Shown one piece after another: positions 38,394 to 48,076 of a stretch of DNA of 64,000 nucleotides. The notes beneath the pieces were generated by a model that saw only the letters and a program-made list of their open reading frames with translations, did not search any database and was not told where the DNA came from. This DNA is from Pseudorhodoferax sp. Leaf267 (lineage in GTDB: Bacteria; Pseudomonadota; Gammaproteobacteria; Burkholderiales; Burkholderiaceae_C): the NCBI RefSeq assembly GCF_001422405.1, contig NZ_LMMV01000001.1:1028620-1092619 (forward strand). The letters are read 5' to 3'. The translations under genes were made by a program, and so were the position numbers. Numbering within the stretch: position 1 is the stretch's first letter; every line of letters starts with the position of its first letter.

Positions 38394-39803
38394 TCAGTGC
38401 GGCGTGAACGTCACGCGCGCAGGCACGGGTTTGGGCTCGCCCAGGCGGCTCCACCACGGCATGAGCAGGAAGAAGCCGAAGTAGAAGAGCGTGCCGACCT
38501 GCGACACACGCTCGCCGATGGGTGACGGGGCTTGAACGCCCAGGTAGCCGAGCACCAGGAAGTTCACGACGAACACGCCGTACACGTACTTGTGCCAGTT
38601 GGGGCGGTAGCGGATCGACTTGACGGGGCTGAAGTCCAGCCAGGGCAGGAAGAACAGGATGATCACGGCGCCGCCCATCACGACCACGCCCCAGAACTTG
38701 GCGTCGATGGACATCATGAGCGCGACAGCGACGACGGCTGCGACCACGATGACACCCTTGACCAGACCAGGCAGGCGCAGCTTGGCGACCATCAGGCCGG
38801 CGCCTAGCACCACGCAGGCCATCAGCACGTACATCATCTCGCTCGTGATCGCACGCAGCATCGAATAGAACGGCGTGAAATACCAGACCGGGGCGATATG
38901 CGCCGGTGTCTTCAGCGGGTCGGCGGGAATGAAATTGTTGTACTCGAGGAAGTAGCCGCCGAACTCGGGTGCGAAGAAGATGATCGCGGTGAACACCATC
39001 AGGAACACGCCCACGCCAAGCATGTCGTGCACCGAGTAGTAGGGGTGGAACGGAATCGCGTCGACCGAATGGCCGTTGGCGTCCTTGGGATAGTTGGGGG
39101 CCTTGACTTCGATGCCGTCCGGGTTGTTCGAGCCGACTTCGTGCAACGCGATGATGTGCGCAGCCACCAGGCCCAGCAGCACCAGCGGCACGGCGATCAC
39201 GTGGAAGCTGAAGAAGCGGTTCAGCGTGGCGTCGCCGACCACGTAGTCGCCGCGGATCAGCAGGGCCAGGTCCGGCCCGATGAACGGGATGGCGGCGAAC
39301 AGGTTCACGATCACCTGCGCGCCCCAGTACGACATCTGGCCCCAGGGCAACAGGTAGCCCATGAAGGCTTCGGCCATCAGGCACAGGAAGATCGCGCAGC
39401 CGAACACCCAGACCAGTTCGCGCGGCTTGCGGTACGAGCCGTACAGCAAGCCACGGAACATGTGCAGATACACGACCACGAAGAAGGCCGACGCGCCCGT
39501 GGAGTGCATGTAGCGGATCAGCCAGCCCCATGGCACGTCGCGCATGATGTACTCGACCGAGGCGAACGCCAGGTTCGCATCGGGCTTGTAGTGCATCACG
39601 AGGAAGATGCCCGTGACGATCTGGATCACCAGCACCAGCAGGGCCAGCGAACCGAAGAAATACCAGAAGTTGAAGTTCTTCGGCGCGTAGTACTCGGACA
39701 GATGTTCCTTGTACAGCTTGGACGCGGGGAAGCGGTTATCGACCCAGTTGAGCAGCTTGGCGCCGATCGGGGCGTTCGGAGAGATCTCGTTGAACTGTGC
39801 CAT
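38394..39803 (-). CDS. petB: Ubiquinol-cytochrome c reductase, cytochrome b subunit
   Basis: A 469-residue cytochrome b with about nine membrane helices, holding both b-hemes and the two quinone sites. Heme-ligand histidines fall in FVVVYLHMFRGLLYGSY and in RFFSFHVIAVPLVL with VAAHIIALHEVGSNNP. The Qo-site PEWY-type motif appears as HIAPVWYFTPFYSMLRA with a relaxed PVWY form. An ATG after GGACGAC starts it seven bases beyond petA. Confidence 0.96.
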   Translation of the reverse strand: MAQFNEISPNAPIGAKLLNWVDNRFPASKLYKEHLSEYYAPKNFNFWYFFGSLALLVLVIQIVTGIFLVMHYKPDANLAFASVEYIMRDVPWGWLIRYMHSTGASAFFVVVYLHMFRGLLYGSYRKPRELVWVFGCAIFLCLMAEAFMGYLLPWGQMSYWGAQVIVNLFAAIPFIGPDLALLIRGDYVVGDATLNRFFSFHVIAVPLVLLGLVAAHIIALHEVGSNNPDGIEVKAPNYPKDANGHSVDAIPFHPYYSVHDMLGVGVFLMVFTAIIFFAPEFGGYFLEYNNFIPADPLKTPAHIAPVWYFTPFYSMLRAITSEMMYVLMACVVLGAGLMVAKLRLPGLVKGVIVVAAVVAVALMMSIDAKFWGVVVMGGAVIILFFLPWLDFSPVKSIRYRPNWHKYVYGVFVVNFLVLGYLGVQAPSPIGERVSQVGTLFYFGFFLLMPWWSRLGEPKPVPARVTFTPH

Positions 39804-39810
39804 GTCGTCC

Positions 39811-40410
39811 TCAGGCCTTCTTGTCTTCGCCGATCAGAAGGCGCGTGTCGGACAGGTACATGTGCGGCGGCACTTCGAGGTTGTCGGGCGCGGGCTTGTT
39901 CTTGAACACGCGGCCGGCCATGTCGAAGGTCGAGCCATGGCAGGGGCAAAGAAAGCCACCGCCCCAATCATCCGGCAGCGACGGCTGCGCACCCGGCTGG
40001 AACTTGTCGACAGGGGAGCATCCAAGGTGGGTGCAGATTCCGACAACGACCAACACGTCCGCCTTGATCGAACGGCCTTCGTTGCGCGCGTACGCGGGCG
40101 TGAGTTCGGATGGCTTGCGTTCGGACTTCGGGTCGGCCAGCTGCGGATCGAGCTTGGGCAGCTCGGCGAGTTGCTCGGGTGTGCGCTTGATGATCCACAC
40201 CGGCTTGCCCCGCCATTCGACGGTGACCTTCTCGCCGGGCTTGAGCGCCGAAATGTCGACTTCGACGGCAGCACCAGCGGCCTTGGCTCGCTCGGACGGT
40301 TGAAAGGTACTCACGAAAGGCACAGCGGTGGCGACGCCACCCACTGCACCCGCGCAACCGGAGGCGATGAGCCAGGTCCGTTTGCTGCGGTCGACCGGAA
40401 TGTCACTCAT
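39811..40410 (-). CDS. petA: Ubiquinol-cytochrome c reductase, Rieske iron-sulfur subunit
   Basis: A 199-residue Rieske protein that carries electrons from ubiquinol to cytochrome c1. The [2Fe-2S] motifs CTHLGC and CPCHGS hold two Cys and two His ligands. The N-terminus is an uncleaved Tat-type anchor with SKRTWL before the hydrophobic segment (Lys-Arg instead of Arg-Arg). GAGGAACCCC precedes the chosen ATG; an ATG four codons upstream is less likely. It is first in petABC. Confidence 0.96.
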   Translation of the reverse strand: MSDIPVDRSKRTWLIASGCAGAVGGVATAVPFVSTFQPSERAKAAGAAVEVDISALKPGEKVTVEWRGKPVWIIKRTPEQLAELPKLDPQLADPKSERKPSELTPAYARNEGRSIKADVLVVVGICTHLGCSPVDKFQPGAQPSLPDDWGGGFLCPCHGSTFDMAGRVFKNKPAPDNLEVPPHMYLSDTRLLIGEDKKA

Positions 40411-40564
40411 GGGGTTCCTCAAACAACATCTCTTATTGGAGTCAACCGAAGATTGTAGCGGACCGCTTCAGCTGCTCTGCAGGCGCAGCTCCCCCGAAAG
40501 CAAGCGATTCCGACACGTGTTTGCAGCGAGAATGCAGCCGTTTTCAACAACGGAGATGTGTGCC
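40411..40564. promoter_or_regulatory. Divergent promoter region of petABC and mscL
   Basis: On the minus strand TACAAT (40452-40457) is a good -10 box 42 bases before the petA ATG, with only weak -35 matches upstream. For mscL, CGGAG lies nine bases before its ATG; no plus-strand promoter is obvious. Confidence 0.45.
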
Positions 40565-40990
40565 ATGGGCATGATGCAAGAGTTCAGGGAGTTCGCCGTC
40601 AAAGGCAACGTGATTGACCTGGCGGTCGGCGTGATCATCGGCGGCGCATTCGGCAAGATCGTCGACTCCGTGGTCGCCGACCTGATCATGCCGGTCGTGG
40701 GCCTGGTGTTCGGGCGGCTGGATTTCTCCAACTTGTTCGTCGTGCTCGGCACACCGCCCGCGGGCGTGCCGATGACGCTCGATGCCCTGCGCAAGGCCGG
40801 TGTGCCCGTGCTGGCCTATGGCAGCTTCATCACCATCGCGGTGAACTTCATCATCCTGGCCTTCATCATCTTCATGATGGTCAAGCAGATCAACCGCCTG
40901 AAGCGCCAGGCACCTCCGCCGCCGCCGGCCGCGGCCCCCGAAGACATCGTCCTGCTGCGCGAGATCCGCGACAGCCTGCAACGCAGGTAA
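40565..40990 (+). CDS. mscL: Large-conductance mechanosensitive channel MscL
   Basis: MscL opens under membrane tension to release solutes on osmotic downshock. The 141 residues start [20 protein letters not shown] and have the pore helix [20 protein letters not shown]. The second helix is [20 protein letters not shown], and a cytoplasmic helix follows a proline stretch. The ATG with CGGAG at nine bases is preferred over one three codons upstream. Its stop is six bases from the convergent pdxA. Confidence 0.96.
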   Translation: MGMMQEFREFAVKGNVIDLAVGVIIGGAFGKIVDSVVADLIMPVVGLVFGRLDFSNLFVVLGTPPAGVPMTLDALRKAGVPVLAYGSFITIAVNFIILAFIIFMMVKQINRLKRQAPPPPPAAAPEDIVLLREIRDSLQRR

Positions 40991-40996
40991 GCGCCT

Positions 40997-42010
40997 TCAG
41001 GCCCCGGCGAGCTGGCGCGCCATGCGCAAGGCCTCGATGAGGCTGCGTGCATCGGCCGTGCCCGTGCCGGCGATGTCGAAGGCCGTGCCATGGTCCGGGC
41101 TGGTGCGGACCAGCGGCAGACCCAAGGTCACGTTCACGCCCTGCTCCACACCCAGATACTTCACCGGGATCAATCCCTGGTCGTGGTACATCGCCACCAC
41201 CACGTCGAACTCGCCCGTACGCGCACGCATGAACACGGTGTCGGGCGCATGGGGGCCGTCGGCCACGATGCCCTCGGCCCGGGCGGCCGCGATCGCCGGC
41301 ACGATGGTGTCGATCTCTTCGCGGCCGAACAGGCCGCCTTCGCCTGCATGGGGGTTCAGGCCCGCCACGGCAATGCGCGGTCCACGGCCCAGCATGGTGC
41401 TCAGCGCGGCCTGCGTGATGCGCAAGGTCTGCAGAACGTTGTCGAAGGTCACGGCATCCAGAGCGGCGCGCAACGACATGTGGATGCTGACCAGCACGGT
41501 GCGCAGCTCGGGGTTCGCAAGCATCATGCGCACGGGCATGGCCGACAAGGGTCGGTGCGCAAATGCAGCGGCCTCGGCCTGCAACAACTCGGTGTGCCCC
41601 GGATACGGCACACCGGCAGCGGCCAGGGCCTCCTTGTGCAGCGGCGCCGTCACCAGCGCCGCGACCTCGCCGCGCAGCGCAGCGCGCGCGCCCCAGACCA
41701 CGCAGTCGGCGGCTAGGCGGCCAGCCTCCGCGCTGACGACACCCATGGCTGGCGCCGTCACATCGGGCCCTGGCTGCAGCACGGGAATGCAGCGCGGGGG
41801 CACGGTCAGCGCGTCGTGCGCCGCGCCGATGCGCGCCACTGGCATCGCGATGCCGGGCAGGAAGCCCGCTGCACGGCGCATCACGCCCACGTCACCGACG
41901 ACGAAGCAGTGCTGCACCAGCTCCGGAGCAGCGCGAAACGCCATGGCGATGGTCTCCGGGCCAATGCCCGCGGCATCGCCCAGGCTGATGGCAATGGGGC
42001 GTCTGGACAT
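40997..42010 (-). CDS. pdxA: 4-hydroxythreonine-4-phosphate dehydrogenase
   Basis: PdxA oxidises 4-hydroxythreonine phosphate in pyridoxal phosphate synthesis. The 337 residues show SLGDAAGIGPE at the N-terminus. The three metal-binding histidines are in TAPLHKEAL, AGLNPHAGEGG and AMYHDQGLIPVK, and the end is VRTSPDHGTAFDIAG. The ATG overlaps the stop of the NIF3-like gene by one base, so the two are coupled. Confidence 0.95.
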   Translation of the reverse strand: MSRRPIAISLGDAAGIGPETIAMAFRAAPELVQHCFVVGDVGVMRRAAGFLPGIAMPVARIGAAHDALTVPPRCIPVLQPGPDVTAPAMGVVSAEAGRLAADCVVWGARAALRGEVAALVTAPLHKEALAAAGVPYPGHTELLQAEAAAFAHRPLSAMPVRMMLANPELRTVLVSIHMSLRAALDAVTFDNVLQTLRITQAALSTMLGRGPRIAVAGLNPHAGEGGLFGREEIDTIVPAIAAARAEGIVADGPHAPDTVFMRARTGEFDVVVAMYHDQGLIPVKYLGVEQGVNVTLGLPLVRTSPDHGTAFDIAGTGTADARSLIEALRMARQLAGA

Positions 42011-42777
42011 CAGGCAGGGTTCTTGATCTCGATGAAGCGGTGCGCGATACCCAGTGCGTCGGCCACATGGGCAGCGACGGCCGGCGCCCCGTAGCGCTCG
42101 CTCGCATGGTGGCCGCAGGCCAGGAAGGCCACGCCGCACTCGCGCGCCAGATGCGCCTGCGGTTCGGAGATCTCGCCCGTGATGAACGCGTCGGCCCCAG
42201 CCGCGATGGCAGCTTCGAAATAGGACTGCGCGCCCCCCGTGCACCAGGCGATGCGGCGCAGCGGCCGGGCACCGGCATCGACCAGGGTGACGGCGCGGCC
42301 CAACCGCTGCTCGACCTGGCGCGCCAGGGCCCGCGCATCGGCAAACGCCTCGCCCTCCACCGCCGCGCCGAGGAAGCCCAGGTCCTGCTCGCCGAAGCGC
42401 GTGGCCGCAGGCGCCAGGCCCAGCACGCGTCCGAGTTGCGCGTTGTTGCCCAACTCCGCGTGTGCATCGAGCGGCAGGTGGTAGGCGTAGAGGCTGATGT
42501 CGTGCGCGAGCAGCAACGCCAGGCGCTGCTTCATCCAGCCCGTGACTGTGCCGCTCTGGCCGCGCCAGAACAAGCCGTGGTGCACGAAGATGGCGTCGGC
42601 CCGGGCAGCGATCGCCGCTTCGATCAGTGCCCGGCTCGCAGTGACGCCACTGACCAGTAAGCCAATATCGGCCCGGCCTTCGACCTGCAGCCCGTTGGGC
42701 CCGTAGTCCTTGAAACGCGCTGGCTGCAACAGGCCGTCGAAGGCCTGCAGCAGTTCCTGTCTTGTCGTGGTGCCCAT
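42010..42777 (-). CDS. NIF3-like dinuclear metal hexameric protein (GTP cyclohydrolase-I type 2 family)
   Basis: A 255-residue NIF3/YbgI protein, a toroidal hexamer with a dimetal site in known structures. Metal-ligand motifs are AIFVHHGLFWRG (His-His) near residue 65, LYAYHLPLDAHAELGNN around residue 100, and the C-terminal GHHASERYG. The biochemical role in bacteria is not settled; DNA repair or GTP cyclohydrolase-like activities have been proposed. It is first in a two-gene operon with pdxA and diverges from the protease. Confidence 0.92.
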   Translation of the reverse strand: MGTTTRQELLQAFDGLLQPARFKDYGPNGLQVEGRADIGLLVSGVTASRALIEAAIAARADAIFVHHGLFWRGQSGTVTGWMKQRLALLLAHDISLYAYHLPLDAHAELGNNAQLGRVLGLAPAATRFGEQDLGFLGAAVEGEAFADARALARQVEQRLGRAVTLVDAGARPLRRIAWCTGGAQSYFEAAIAAGADAFITGEISEPQAHLARECGVAFLACGHHASERYGAPAVAAHVADALGIAHRFIEIKNPA

Positions 42778-42874
42778 GGCGGCGATTGTCTCAGCGCGCG
42801 GCCATGGGGGACAATGGCGGCCCGCTCCGCCGGTCCCGTGGACTCCCCACGCAGGAGCGCACTCCCCCTCTCCC

Positions 42875-44014
42875 ATGAAGCGCATCTGGCTCCTATTTGC
42901 CCAATCCGTCACCGTGTTGCTGGCGGCGTATTTCGTCGTCGGCACCTTGAAACCCGAATGGCTGGGCAAGCGGCCCGCCTTCGGCGCGGTCTCGCTGCTC
43001 GAGGCACCTGCGCCCGCGGTGCCGGTCCAGCCGGCAGCCGGGAGCTTCGCGGCCGCCGCCAAGCGGGCCTCGCCCGCGGTGGTCAGCATCAACACCAGCA
43101 AGGCGGCACGCCATCCGCAGAGCAACGACCCCTGGTTCCGCTTCTTCTTCGGCGACCGTGGCGGTGAAGCCCAGGCCGGCCTGGGCAGCGGCGTGATCGT
43201 CAGCCCCGAGGGCTATGTGCTGACCAACAACCACGTCGTCGAGGGCGCGGATGCCATCGAGGTCATCCTGACCGATGCCAGGCGCATCCGGGCAGAGGTC
43301 ATCGGCACGGACCCGGAGACCGACCTGGCCATCCTCAAGATCGCGCTCGACAAGCTGCCCGTCATGGTGCTGGGCAACTCGGATGCGCTGCTGGTCGGCG
43401 ACCAGGTTCTGGCGATCGGCAACCCGTTCGGTGTGGGCCAGACCGTGACGAGCGGCATCGTCAGCGCGCTGGGGCGCAACCAGCTCGGCATCAATCTCTT
43501 CGAGAACTTCATCCAGACCGATGCCGCCATCAATCCCGGCAACTCCGGCGGGGCGCTGGTCGACACCGCCGGCAACCTGATGGGCATCAACACCGCGATC
43601 TACTCGCGCTCGGGCGGCAGCATGGGCATCGGCTTTGCGATCCCGACATCGACTGCCAAGCTCGTGCTCGAGGGCATCGTGCGTGATGGCCATGTCACGC
43701 GCGGCTGGATCGGCGTGGAGCCCAACGACCTGTCGCCCGAGCTGGCCGAGACCTTCGGCGTGAAGGCCACCGCTGGCGTGATCATCACTGGCGTGCTGCA
43801 GAACGGTCCGGCCGCGCAGGCCGGCATCCGGCCGGGCGACGTGATCGTGGACGTGGCAGGCAAGGCGGTCGGCAATGTGTCGGAACTGCTGTCCAGCGTG
43901 GCGGCGCTCAAGCCCGGCACGGTCTCGGCCTTCGAGGTGCTGCGCCGCGATGAGAAAGTCCGCATCGATGTCACACCCGGCGTGCGGCCCGCGCAGCGCC
44001 GCAACGGCCAGTAA
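42875..44014 (+). CDS. DegS/HtrA-like periplasmic serine protease, one PDZ domain
   Basis: A 379-residue S1C protease anchored by an N-terminal membrane helix (residues 4-22). The catalytic triad is His120 (NNHVVEG), Asp150 (DPETDLAIL) and Ser224 (PGNSGGAL). A single PDZ domain runs from about residue 275 (GWIGVEPNDLSPELAETFG). One PDZ plus an uncleaved anchor resembles DegS, which starts the sigma-E envelope stress response by cutting RseA; a DegQ-like housekeeping role is possible. Its stop is six bases from convergent tatC. Confidence 0.92.
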   Translation: MKRIWLLFAQSVTVLLAAYFVVGTLKPEWLGKRPAFGAVSLLEAPAPAVPVQPAAGSFAAAAKRASPAVVSINTSKAARHPQSNDPWFRFFFGDRGGEAQAGLGSGVIVSPEGYVLTNNHVVEGADAIEVILTDARRIRAEVIGTDPETDLAILKIALDKLPVMVLGNSDALLVGDQVLAIGNPFGVGQTVTSGIVSALGRNQLGINLFENFIQTDAAINPGNSGGALVDTAGNLMGINTAIYSRSGGSMGIGFAIPTSTAKLVLEGIVRDGHVTRGWIGVEPNDLSPELAETFGVKATAGVIITGVLQNGPAAQAGIRPGDVIVDVAGKAVGNVSELLSSVAALKPGTVSAFEVLRRDEKVRIDVTPGVRPAQRRNGQ

Positions 44015-44020
44015 AGCCGC

Positions 44021-44818
44021 TCAGGCGTCCGGCGACGGCGCCTTCTCTTCGTCTTCCGGCGCGCGGCTGTACTTCACGAAGAAGCGCGCGCCCCAGATGC
44101 CGGCCTCGTACAGCAGGCACATGGGCACGGCCAGCGCCAGTTGCGAGATCACGTCCGGCGGCGTGATGACGGCCGAGATCACGAAGGCCAGCACGATGAA
44201 GTAGCCACGGAAGCTCTTGAGCTTCTCGATCGTGACCATCTCCATGCGCACCAGCAGCATCACGACGATGGGCACCTGGAACGCCAGGCCGAAGGCCAGA
44301 TACAGGCCCAGGATGGCCTCGACGTAGGACGCGATGTCCGGCGTCGCGTTCACGCTCTCGGGCGTCACGGCCTGGATGAAGGCGAACATCTTGTCCAGCA
44401 CGAAGAATTGCACGAACCCGATGCCGATATAGGCCAGTGCACTGCCGAACACGATCAAGGGCACGGCCAGCCGTTTCTCATGCGAGTACAGGCCGGGCGC
44501 GACGAAGGCCCAGATCTGGTACATGAGCCAGGGCAGGGCCAGCAGCACACCGGCCATCATCAGCACCTTGAGGGGCACGAAGAACGGCGAGAACACGCCT
44601 ACGGCGATCAGCTTGGCGCCGGGCGGCATGTGCGCCCGGATCGGGTGCGCGACGATGTCGATGAGCCCGCTGGGCGAAGGCCAGATGGCCAGCGCCGCCA
44701 TGGCGATGCCCAGGCCGATCAGGCAGTAGACCAACCGGTTGCGCAGCTCCATGAGGTGCTGCACGAACGGCTGCTCGGTGCCGGCAAGCTCATCTTCCTT
44801 GGTGTTCGAATCAGGCAT
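44021..44818 (-). CDS. tatC: Sec-independent translocase protein TatC
   Basis: TatC is the receptor for twin-arginine signal peptides. The 265 residues contain six membrane segments. The N-terminal PFVQHLMELRNRLVYCLIG carries the conserved signal-binding stretch. FVAPGLYSHEKRLAVPL and FGLAFQVPIVVMLLVRMEMV follow, with the conserved Glu before the second segment. It is last in tatABC, 57 bases after tatB. The Rieske protein in this window is a likely client. Confidence 0.96.
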   Translation of the reverse strand: MPDSNTKEDELAGTEQPFVQHLMELRNRLVYCLIGLGIAMAALAIWPSPSGLIDIVAHPIRAHMPPGAKLIAVGVFSPFFVPLKVLMMAGVLLALPWLMYQIWAFVAPGLYSHEKRLAVPLIVFGSALAYIGIGFVQFFVLDKMFAFIQAVTPESVNATPDIASYVEAILGLYLAFGLAFQVPIVVMLLVRMEMVTIEKLKSFRGYFIVLAFVISAVITPPDVISQLALAVPMCLLYEAGIWGARFFVKYSRAPEDEEKAPSPDA

Positions 44819-44875
44819 GGTACTAACGGGTGGGGCGACAGGCTCGCCGCAGCCGAAGCCTGGCGCGCGGCGCGG

Positions 44876-45355
44876 TCAATTGAATTTTTGCGGGCGGAAC
44901 CGGGCGACGCGCGCCGCACCCGACAGCGCCTTGGTGCGCACACCGGCCCGGGCCTTGTACCACTGCGGCATCGCGCCCTGCTTGACGCGCCAATGCTTCC
45001 TGGGATGCTTGTACTCGGGATAGCGCACGAAGCTGTCGGCCGTCGTGCTCTCGGCCGTGCTCTCGCCCGAGAGGCCGCTGGTGGTGGCGGCCCAGTCCTT
45101 CTCGAAATCGCTGGTCGCGTTGTGGACGGAGCTCTGCACATCGCGTGCCGCACCTTCCACGGTTTCCTTCATCTTCTTGAGCTCGTCCAGCTCCATGGAA
45201 CGGTTGACCTCGGCCTTCACGTCGGCCACGTAGCGCTGCGCCTTGCCCAGCAAGGCGCCCACGGTGCGCGCGACACCCGGCAGCTTTTCGGGCCCGATGA
45301 CGATCAACGCCACCGCGCCAATCAGCGCCATCTTCGATATGCCGAGATCGATCAC
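44876..45355 (-). CDS. tatB: Sec-independent translocase protein TatB
   Basis: TatB binds substrates together with TatC. The 159 residues begin with a short hydrophobic helix ([20 protein letters not shown], with the family Glu-Lys-Leu-Pro motif) followed by an amphipathic helix and a long polar tail. The start is GTG. It lies ten bases after tatA. The tail from about residue 95 is low in conservation and rich in Lys, Arg and Gln. Confidence 0.95.
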   Translation of the reverse strand: MIDLGISKMALIGAVALIVIGPEKLPGVARTVGALLGKAQRYVADVKAEVNRSMELDELKKMKETVEGAARDVQSSVHNATSDFEKDWAATTSGLSGESTAESTTADSFVRYPEYKHPRKHWRVKQGAMPQWYKARAGVRTKALSGAARVARFRPQKFN

Positions 45356-45365
45356 AGCGCGAGGC

Positions 45366-45608
45366 TCAGGACTTGGTCTTGGCTTCGACGTCGATGGTGG
45401 ACTTGTCGGCCGTCACCGGCGCGTTGCCCACCTGCGCGTTGGCGGCCGCCTTCTCTTCAGCAGTGGCCGAGCCGTCCTTCATGCCGTCCTTGAAACCCTT
45501 GACGGCTCCGCCGAGGTCCGACCCCATGTTCTTGAGCTTCTTGGTGCCGAACACCATCACCACGATCAGCAGCACGATCAACCAGTGCCAGATGGAAAAA
45601 GAACCCAT
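45366..45608 (-). CDS. tatA: Sec-independent translocase protein TatA
   Basis: TatA forms the pore-like assemblies of the Tat system. The 80 residues start [20 protein letters not shown], then [20 protein letters not shown], the hinge and amphipathic helix typical of TatA, and an acidic tail. A short purine-rich GGAGTATTTCC precedes the ATG. It opens the tatABC part of the long minus-strand gene run, 74 bases after the HIT gene. Confidence 0.96.
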   Translation of the reverse strand: MGSFSIWHWLIVLLIVVMVFGTKKLKNMGSDLGGAVKGFKDGMKDGSATAEEKAAANAQVGNAPVTADKSTIDVEAKTKS

Positions 45609-45682
45609 GGAAATACTCCTAACGAATTGCGTCGAATTTTAGTCGGCGGGATGAAACGATCCCGCCATGCGGGGCTTTGGAC

Positions 45683-46039
45683 TCAACCCCGGGCCCAGGG
45701 CCGGGGACCACCCATCACATGCATGTGCAGATGGTGGACTTCCTGGCCGCCCTCCGTGCCCGTGTTGACCACGGTGCGGAAGCCGCCATCGGGATAGGGA
45801 TTGCAGCCCTCCTGCTGCGCCAGCTGCGGTGCCAGCACCACCATCCGGCCCATGAGCTCGGCATGCTCGGCGGTGAGCTGCGCCATGGAGGGAATGTGGC
45901 GCTTGGGCACGATCAGAAAATGGATGGGCGCCGCCGGCCGGATGTCGTGGAAGGCGAAAAAGTCTTCGTCCTCGTGCACTTTGCGGGACGGGATCTTGCC
46001 CTGGGCGATCTTGCAGAACAGGCAATCGGGATCGTGCAT
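45683..46039 (-). CDS. HIT-family (HINT-like) nucleotide hydrolase
   Basis: A 118-residue histidine-triad protein. The zinc-type N-terminus is CLFCKIAQGKIPSRKV, and the catalytic triad is EVHHLHMHVMGG with the central His as nucleophile. Relatives hydrolyse adenosine 5'-phosphoramidates. In beta-proteobacteria the gene commonly sits between his genes and tatA, as here; a role in histidine synthesis has not been shown. It starts nine bases after the DUF4870 gene. Confidence 0.93.
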   Translation of the reverse strand: MHDPDCLFCKIAQGKIPSRKVHEDEDFFAFHDIRPAAPIHFLIVPKRHIPSMAQLTAEHAELMGRMVVLAPQLAQQEGCNPYPDGGFRTVVNTGTEGGQEVHHLHMHVMGGPRPWARG

Positions 46040-46048
46040 GGTGGAAAC

Positions 46049-46444
46049 CTAGCGTGAAAGGCCGACGGGGCGGCTGGCGTTCATGTCCACCATGCCACGC
46101 ACGATGCGGTACAGGAACCAGATCGAAATCACGGCCCAGGCGATGGCGCCCGGCACGTACAACAGCAGAAACAACGGCAGCGTCACGATGTACAGCACGC
46201 CGGCCCACAACACGGACCGGATGCGCCAATCGAAATGGCTGGCCTGCCAGGTGCCCTCGGCGTCCGACTTCTTCACGAGGTCGATCACGAGAGCGATGAT
46301 CAGCAGCGCAATGCTGGCCTGGGCCGTCGGGATGACCGCCGCTACCGCGACGACCAGGTGCATGAGGTAACTGATCCAGCCGACGGTCTTGAGGCCTTGC
46401 GCCTTCTCGTTGTCGACCACCTGGACGTCGATGATGTCAGCCAC
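46049..46444 (-). CDS. DUF4870-like small membrane protein
   Basis: A 131-residue inner membrane protein with three or four hydrophobic segments ([66 protein letters not shown]). It fits the DUF4870 family, whose function is unknown. A GTG start overlaps the end of hisE by eight bases. Its steady place between hisE and the HIT gene in related bacteria suggests nothing more than operon membership. Confidence 0.85.
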   Translation of the reverse strand: MADIIDVQVVDNEKAQGLKTVGWISYLMHLVVAVAAVIPTAQASIALLIIALVIDLVKKSDAEGTWQASHFDWRIRSVLWAGVLYIVTLPLFLLLYVPGAIAWAVISIWFLYRIVRGMVDMNASRPVGLSR

Positions 46445-46829
46445 GGACTTCTCCTTCGCGTGCGACGGCCTTGCGCAAGGCCTTTTCCTCGATGCCGCTC
46501 GTGCCTTCGCGGCGCAGCAGCTCGGCGATCACGTCCTGGGGGCCGCGCCCGTAGTGCGCCAGCGCCACCAGCGAGTGGAACCACAGGTCGGCCACCTCGC
46601 CGACCAGCTTGCCGCGTAGCACGTCGGCATCCCCCTGGGCGGCGTCGATGTCCTTTGCGGCCATGACCACCTCGGTGGCCTCTTCGCCGATCTTTTTCAG
46701 GAACGCGTCCGGCCCCTTGTGCAGCAGGCGTGCCACATAGCTGGCCGCAGCATCGCCGCCGGCCGCGGGTTTGCGGCTTTCGATCACGGCCGCGAGGCGG
46801 TCAAGTGCGTCCTGGGAGAGCGTCGTCAT
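46437..46829 (-). CDS. hisE: Phosphoribosyl-ATP pyrophosphatase
   Basis: HisE removes pyrophosphate from PR-ATP, the second step of histidine synthesis. The 130 residues are all-helical with the metal-binding signature [15 protein letters not shown] and [13 protein letters not shown]. The ATG before [11 protein letters not shown] is preferred; a GTG three codons upstream would overlap hisI as GTGA and is also possible. HisE and HisI are separate proteins here, not fused as in enterobacteria. Confidence 0.95.
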   Translation of the reverse strand: MTTLSQDALDRLAAVIESRKPAAGGDAAASYVARLLHKGPDAFLKKIGEEATEVVMAAKDIDAAQGDADVLRGKLVGEVADLWFHSLVALAHYGRGPQDVIAELLRREGTSGIEEKALRKAVAREGEVRG

Positions 46830-46834
46830 GGCCG

Positions 46835-47257
46835 TCACTTGTAGATGGACTCGGGGTCTTTCAAGACCGGATCAACCGCCCGCCATGCGCCATCGCCCGC
46901 GGTGCCGGCTTCGAGCTTCTGGAAGAAGCAGCTGTGGCGGCCTGTATGGCACGCGATGCCGGGCTCGTGGCCCAGTTGCGTAACCTTGAGCAGCACGACG
47001 TCAGCATCGCAATCGAGCCGGATCTCATGCACCGTTTGCACATGGCCCGACTCTTCGCCCTTGAACCAGAGCTTGCCGCGCGAGCGGCTGAAGTACACGG
47101 CGCGCTGCAACTCGAAGGTCTTCTGCAGGGCCTCGCGGTTCATCCAGGCAAACATCAGCACGTCGCCCGTCGCGGCTTCCTGCGCGATGGCCGGCACAAG
47201 GCCCTGGCCATCCCATTTCACTTCGTCCAACCAATGCATGGCCAGATTCTCGGTCAT
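46835..47257 (-). CDS. hisI: Phosphoribosyl-AMP cyclohydrolase
   Basis: HisI opens the adenine ring of PR-AMP, step three of histidine synthesis. The 140 residues contain the metal sites [10 protein letters not shown] and [13 protein letters not shown], and the motif [15 protein letters not shown] for substrate binding. The ATG before TENLAMHW is chosen. It lies 22 bases after hisF and five before hisE. Confidence 0.95.
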   Translation of the reverse strand: MTENLAMHWLDEVKWDGQGLVPAIAQEAATGDVLMFAWMNREALQKTFELQRAVYFSRSRGKLWFKGEESGHVQTVHEIRLDCDADVVLLKVTQLGHEPGIACHTGRHSCFFQKLEAGTAGDGAWRAVDPVLKDPESIYK

Positions 47258-47279
47258 CGCCACGACAGGGGCGAAGCCA

Positions 47280-48059
47280 CTACAGACGCACGGGAATGCC
47301 GCGCCCCGCCATGTGGGCCTTGGCTTGGCCGACTGTGAACTCGCCGTAGTGGAAGATGCTGGCGGCCAGCACGGCGTCGGCACCGCCGGTCTGCACGCCG
47401 TCGGCCAGGTGGTCGAGCGTGCCGACGCCGCCCGAGGCGATCACGGGCACGCTGACGGCGTCGCTGACGGCACGGGTCAGCGCCAGGTCGAAGCCGGACT
47501 TCGTGCCATCGCGATCCATGCTGGTCAGCAGGATCTCGCCGGCACCGCGCTGTGCCATTTCGCGCGCCCAGGCGACGGCGTCCAGGCCCGTGTTCTTGCG
47601 CCCGCCGTGGCTGTAGACATCCCAGCCCGGTCCGCGCACAAGCGCATCGGCCTCGCTGCGCCGCTTGGCGTCGATGGCCACGACGATGCACTGCGCGCCG
47701 TACTTGCCCGAGGCCTGCACGATGACGTCCGGGTTGGCGAGCGCCGCGGAATTGAAGCTGGTCTTGTCGGCGCCGGAATTCAGCAGGCGGCGCACGTCTT
47801 CGACCGTGCGCACGCCACCGCCCACCGTCAGTGGGATGAACACCTGCGAGGCCACGGCCTCGATGATGGGCAGGATCAGGTCGCGGCCATCGCTGGTCGC
47901 CGTGATGTCCAGGAAGGTCAGCTCGTCCGCGCCCTGCTCGTTGTAGCGCGCGGCGATCTCCACGGGGTCGCCCGCATCGCGCAGCTCGACGAAGTTGACG
48001 CCCTTGACGACGCGGCCACCGGTCACGTCCAAGCAGGGAATGATGCGTTTGGCCAGCAT
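47280..48059 (-). CDS. hisF: Imidazole glycerol phosphate synthase, cyclase subunit
   Basis: HisF joins ammonia from HisH to PRFAR to give imidazole glycerol phosphate and AICAR. The 259-residue TIM barrel has both catalytic aspartates, in [15 protein letters not shown] and [13 protein letters not shown], and phosphate sites at [10 protein letters not shown] and [11 protein letters not shown]. It is separated from hisA by a mutarotase gene, an uncommon arrangement. Confidence 0.96.
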   Translation of the reverse strand: MLAKRIIPCLDVTGGRVVKGVNFVELRDAGDPVEIAARYNEQGADELTFLDITATSDGRDLILPIIEAVASQVFIPLTVGGGVRTVEDVRRLLNSGADKTSFNSAALANPDVIVQASGKYGAQCIVVAIDAKRRSEADALVRGPGWDVYSHGGRKNTGLDAVAWAREMAQRGAGEILLTSMDRDGTKSGFDLALTRAVSDAVSVPVIASGGVGTLDHLADGVQTGGADAVLAASIFHYGEFTVGQAKAHMAGRGIPVRL

Positions 48060-48076
48060 GTGGGAGCGGTGAGAAA

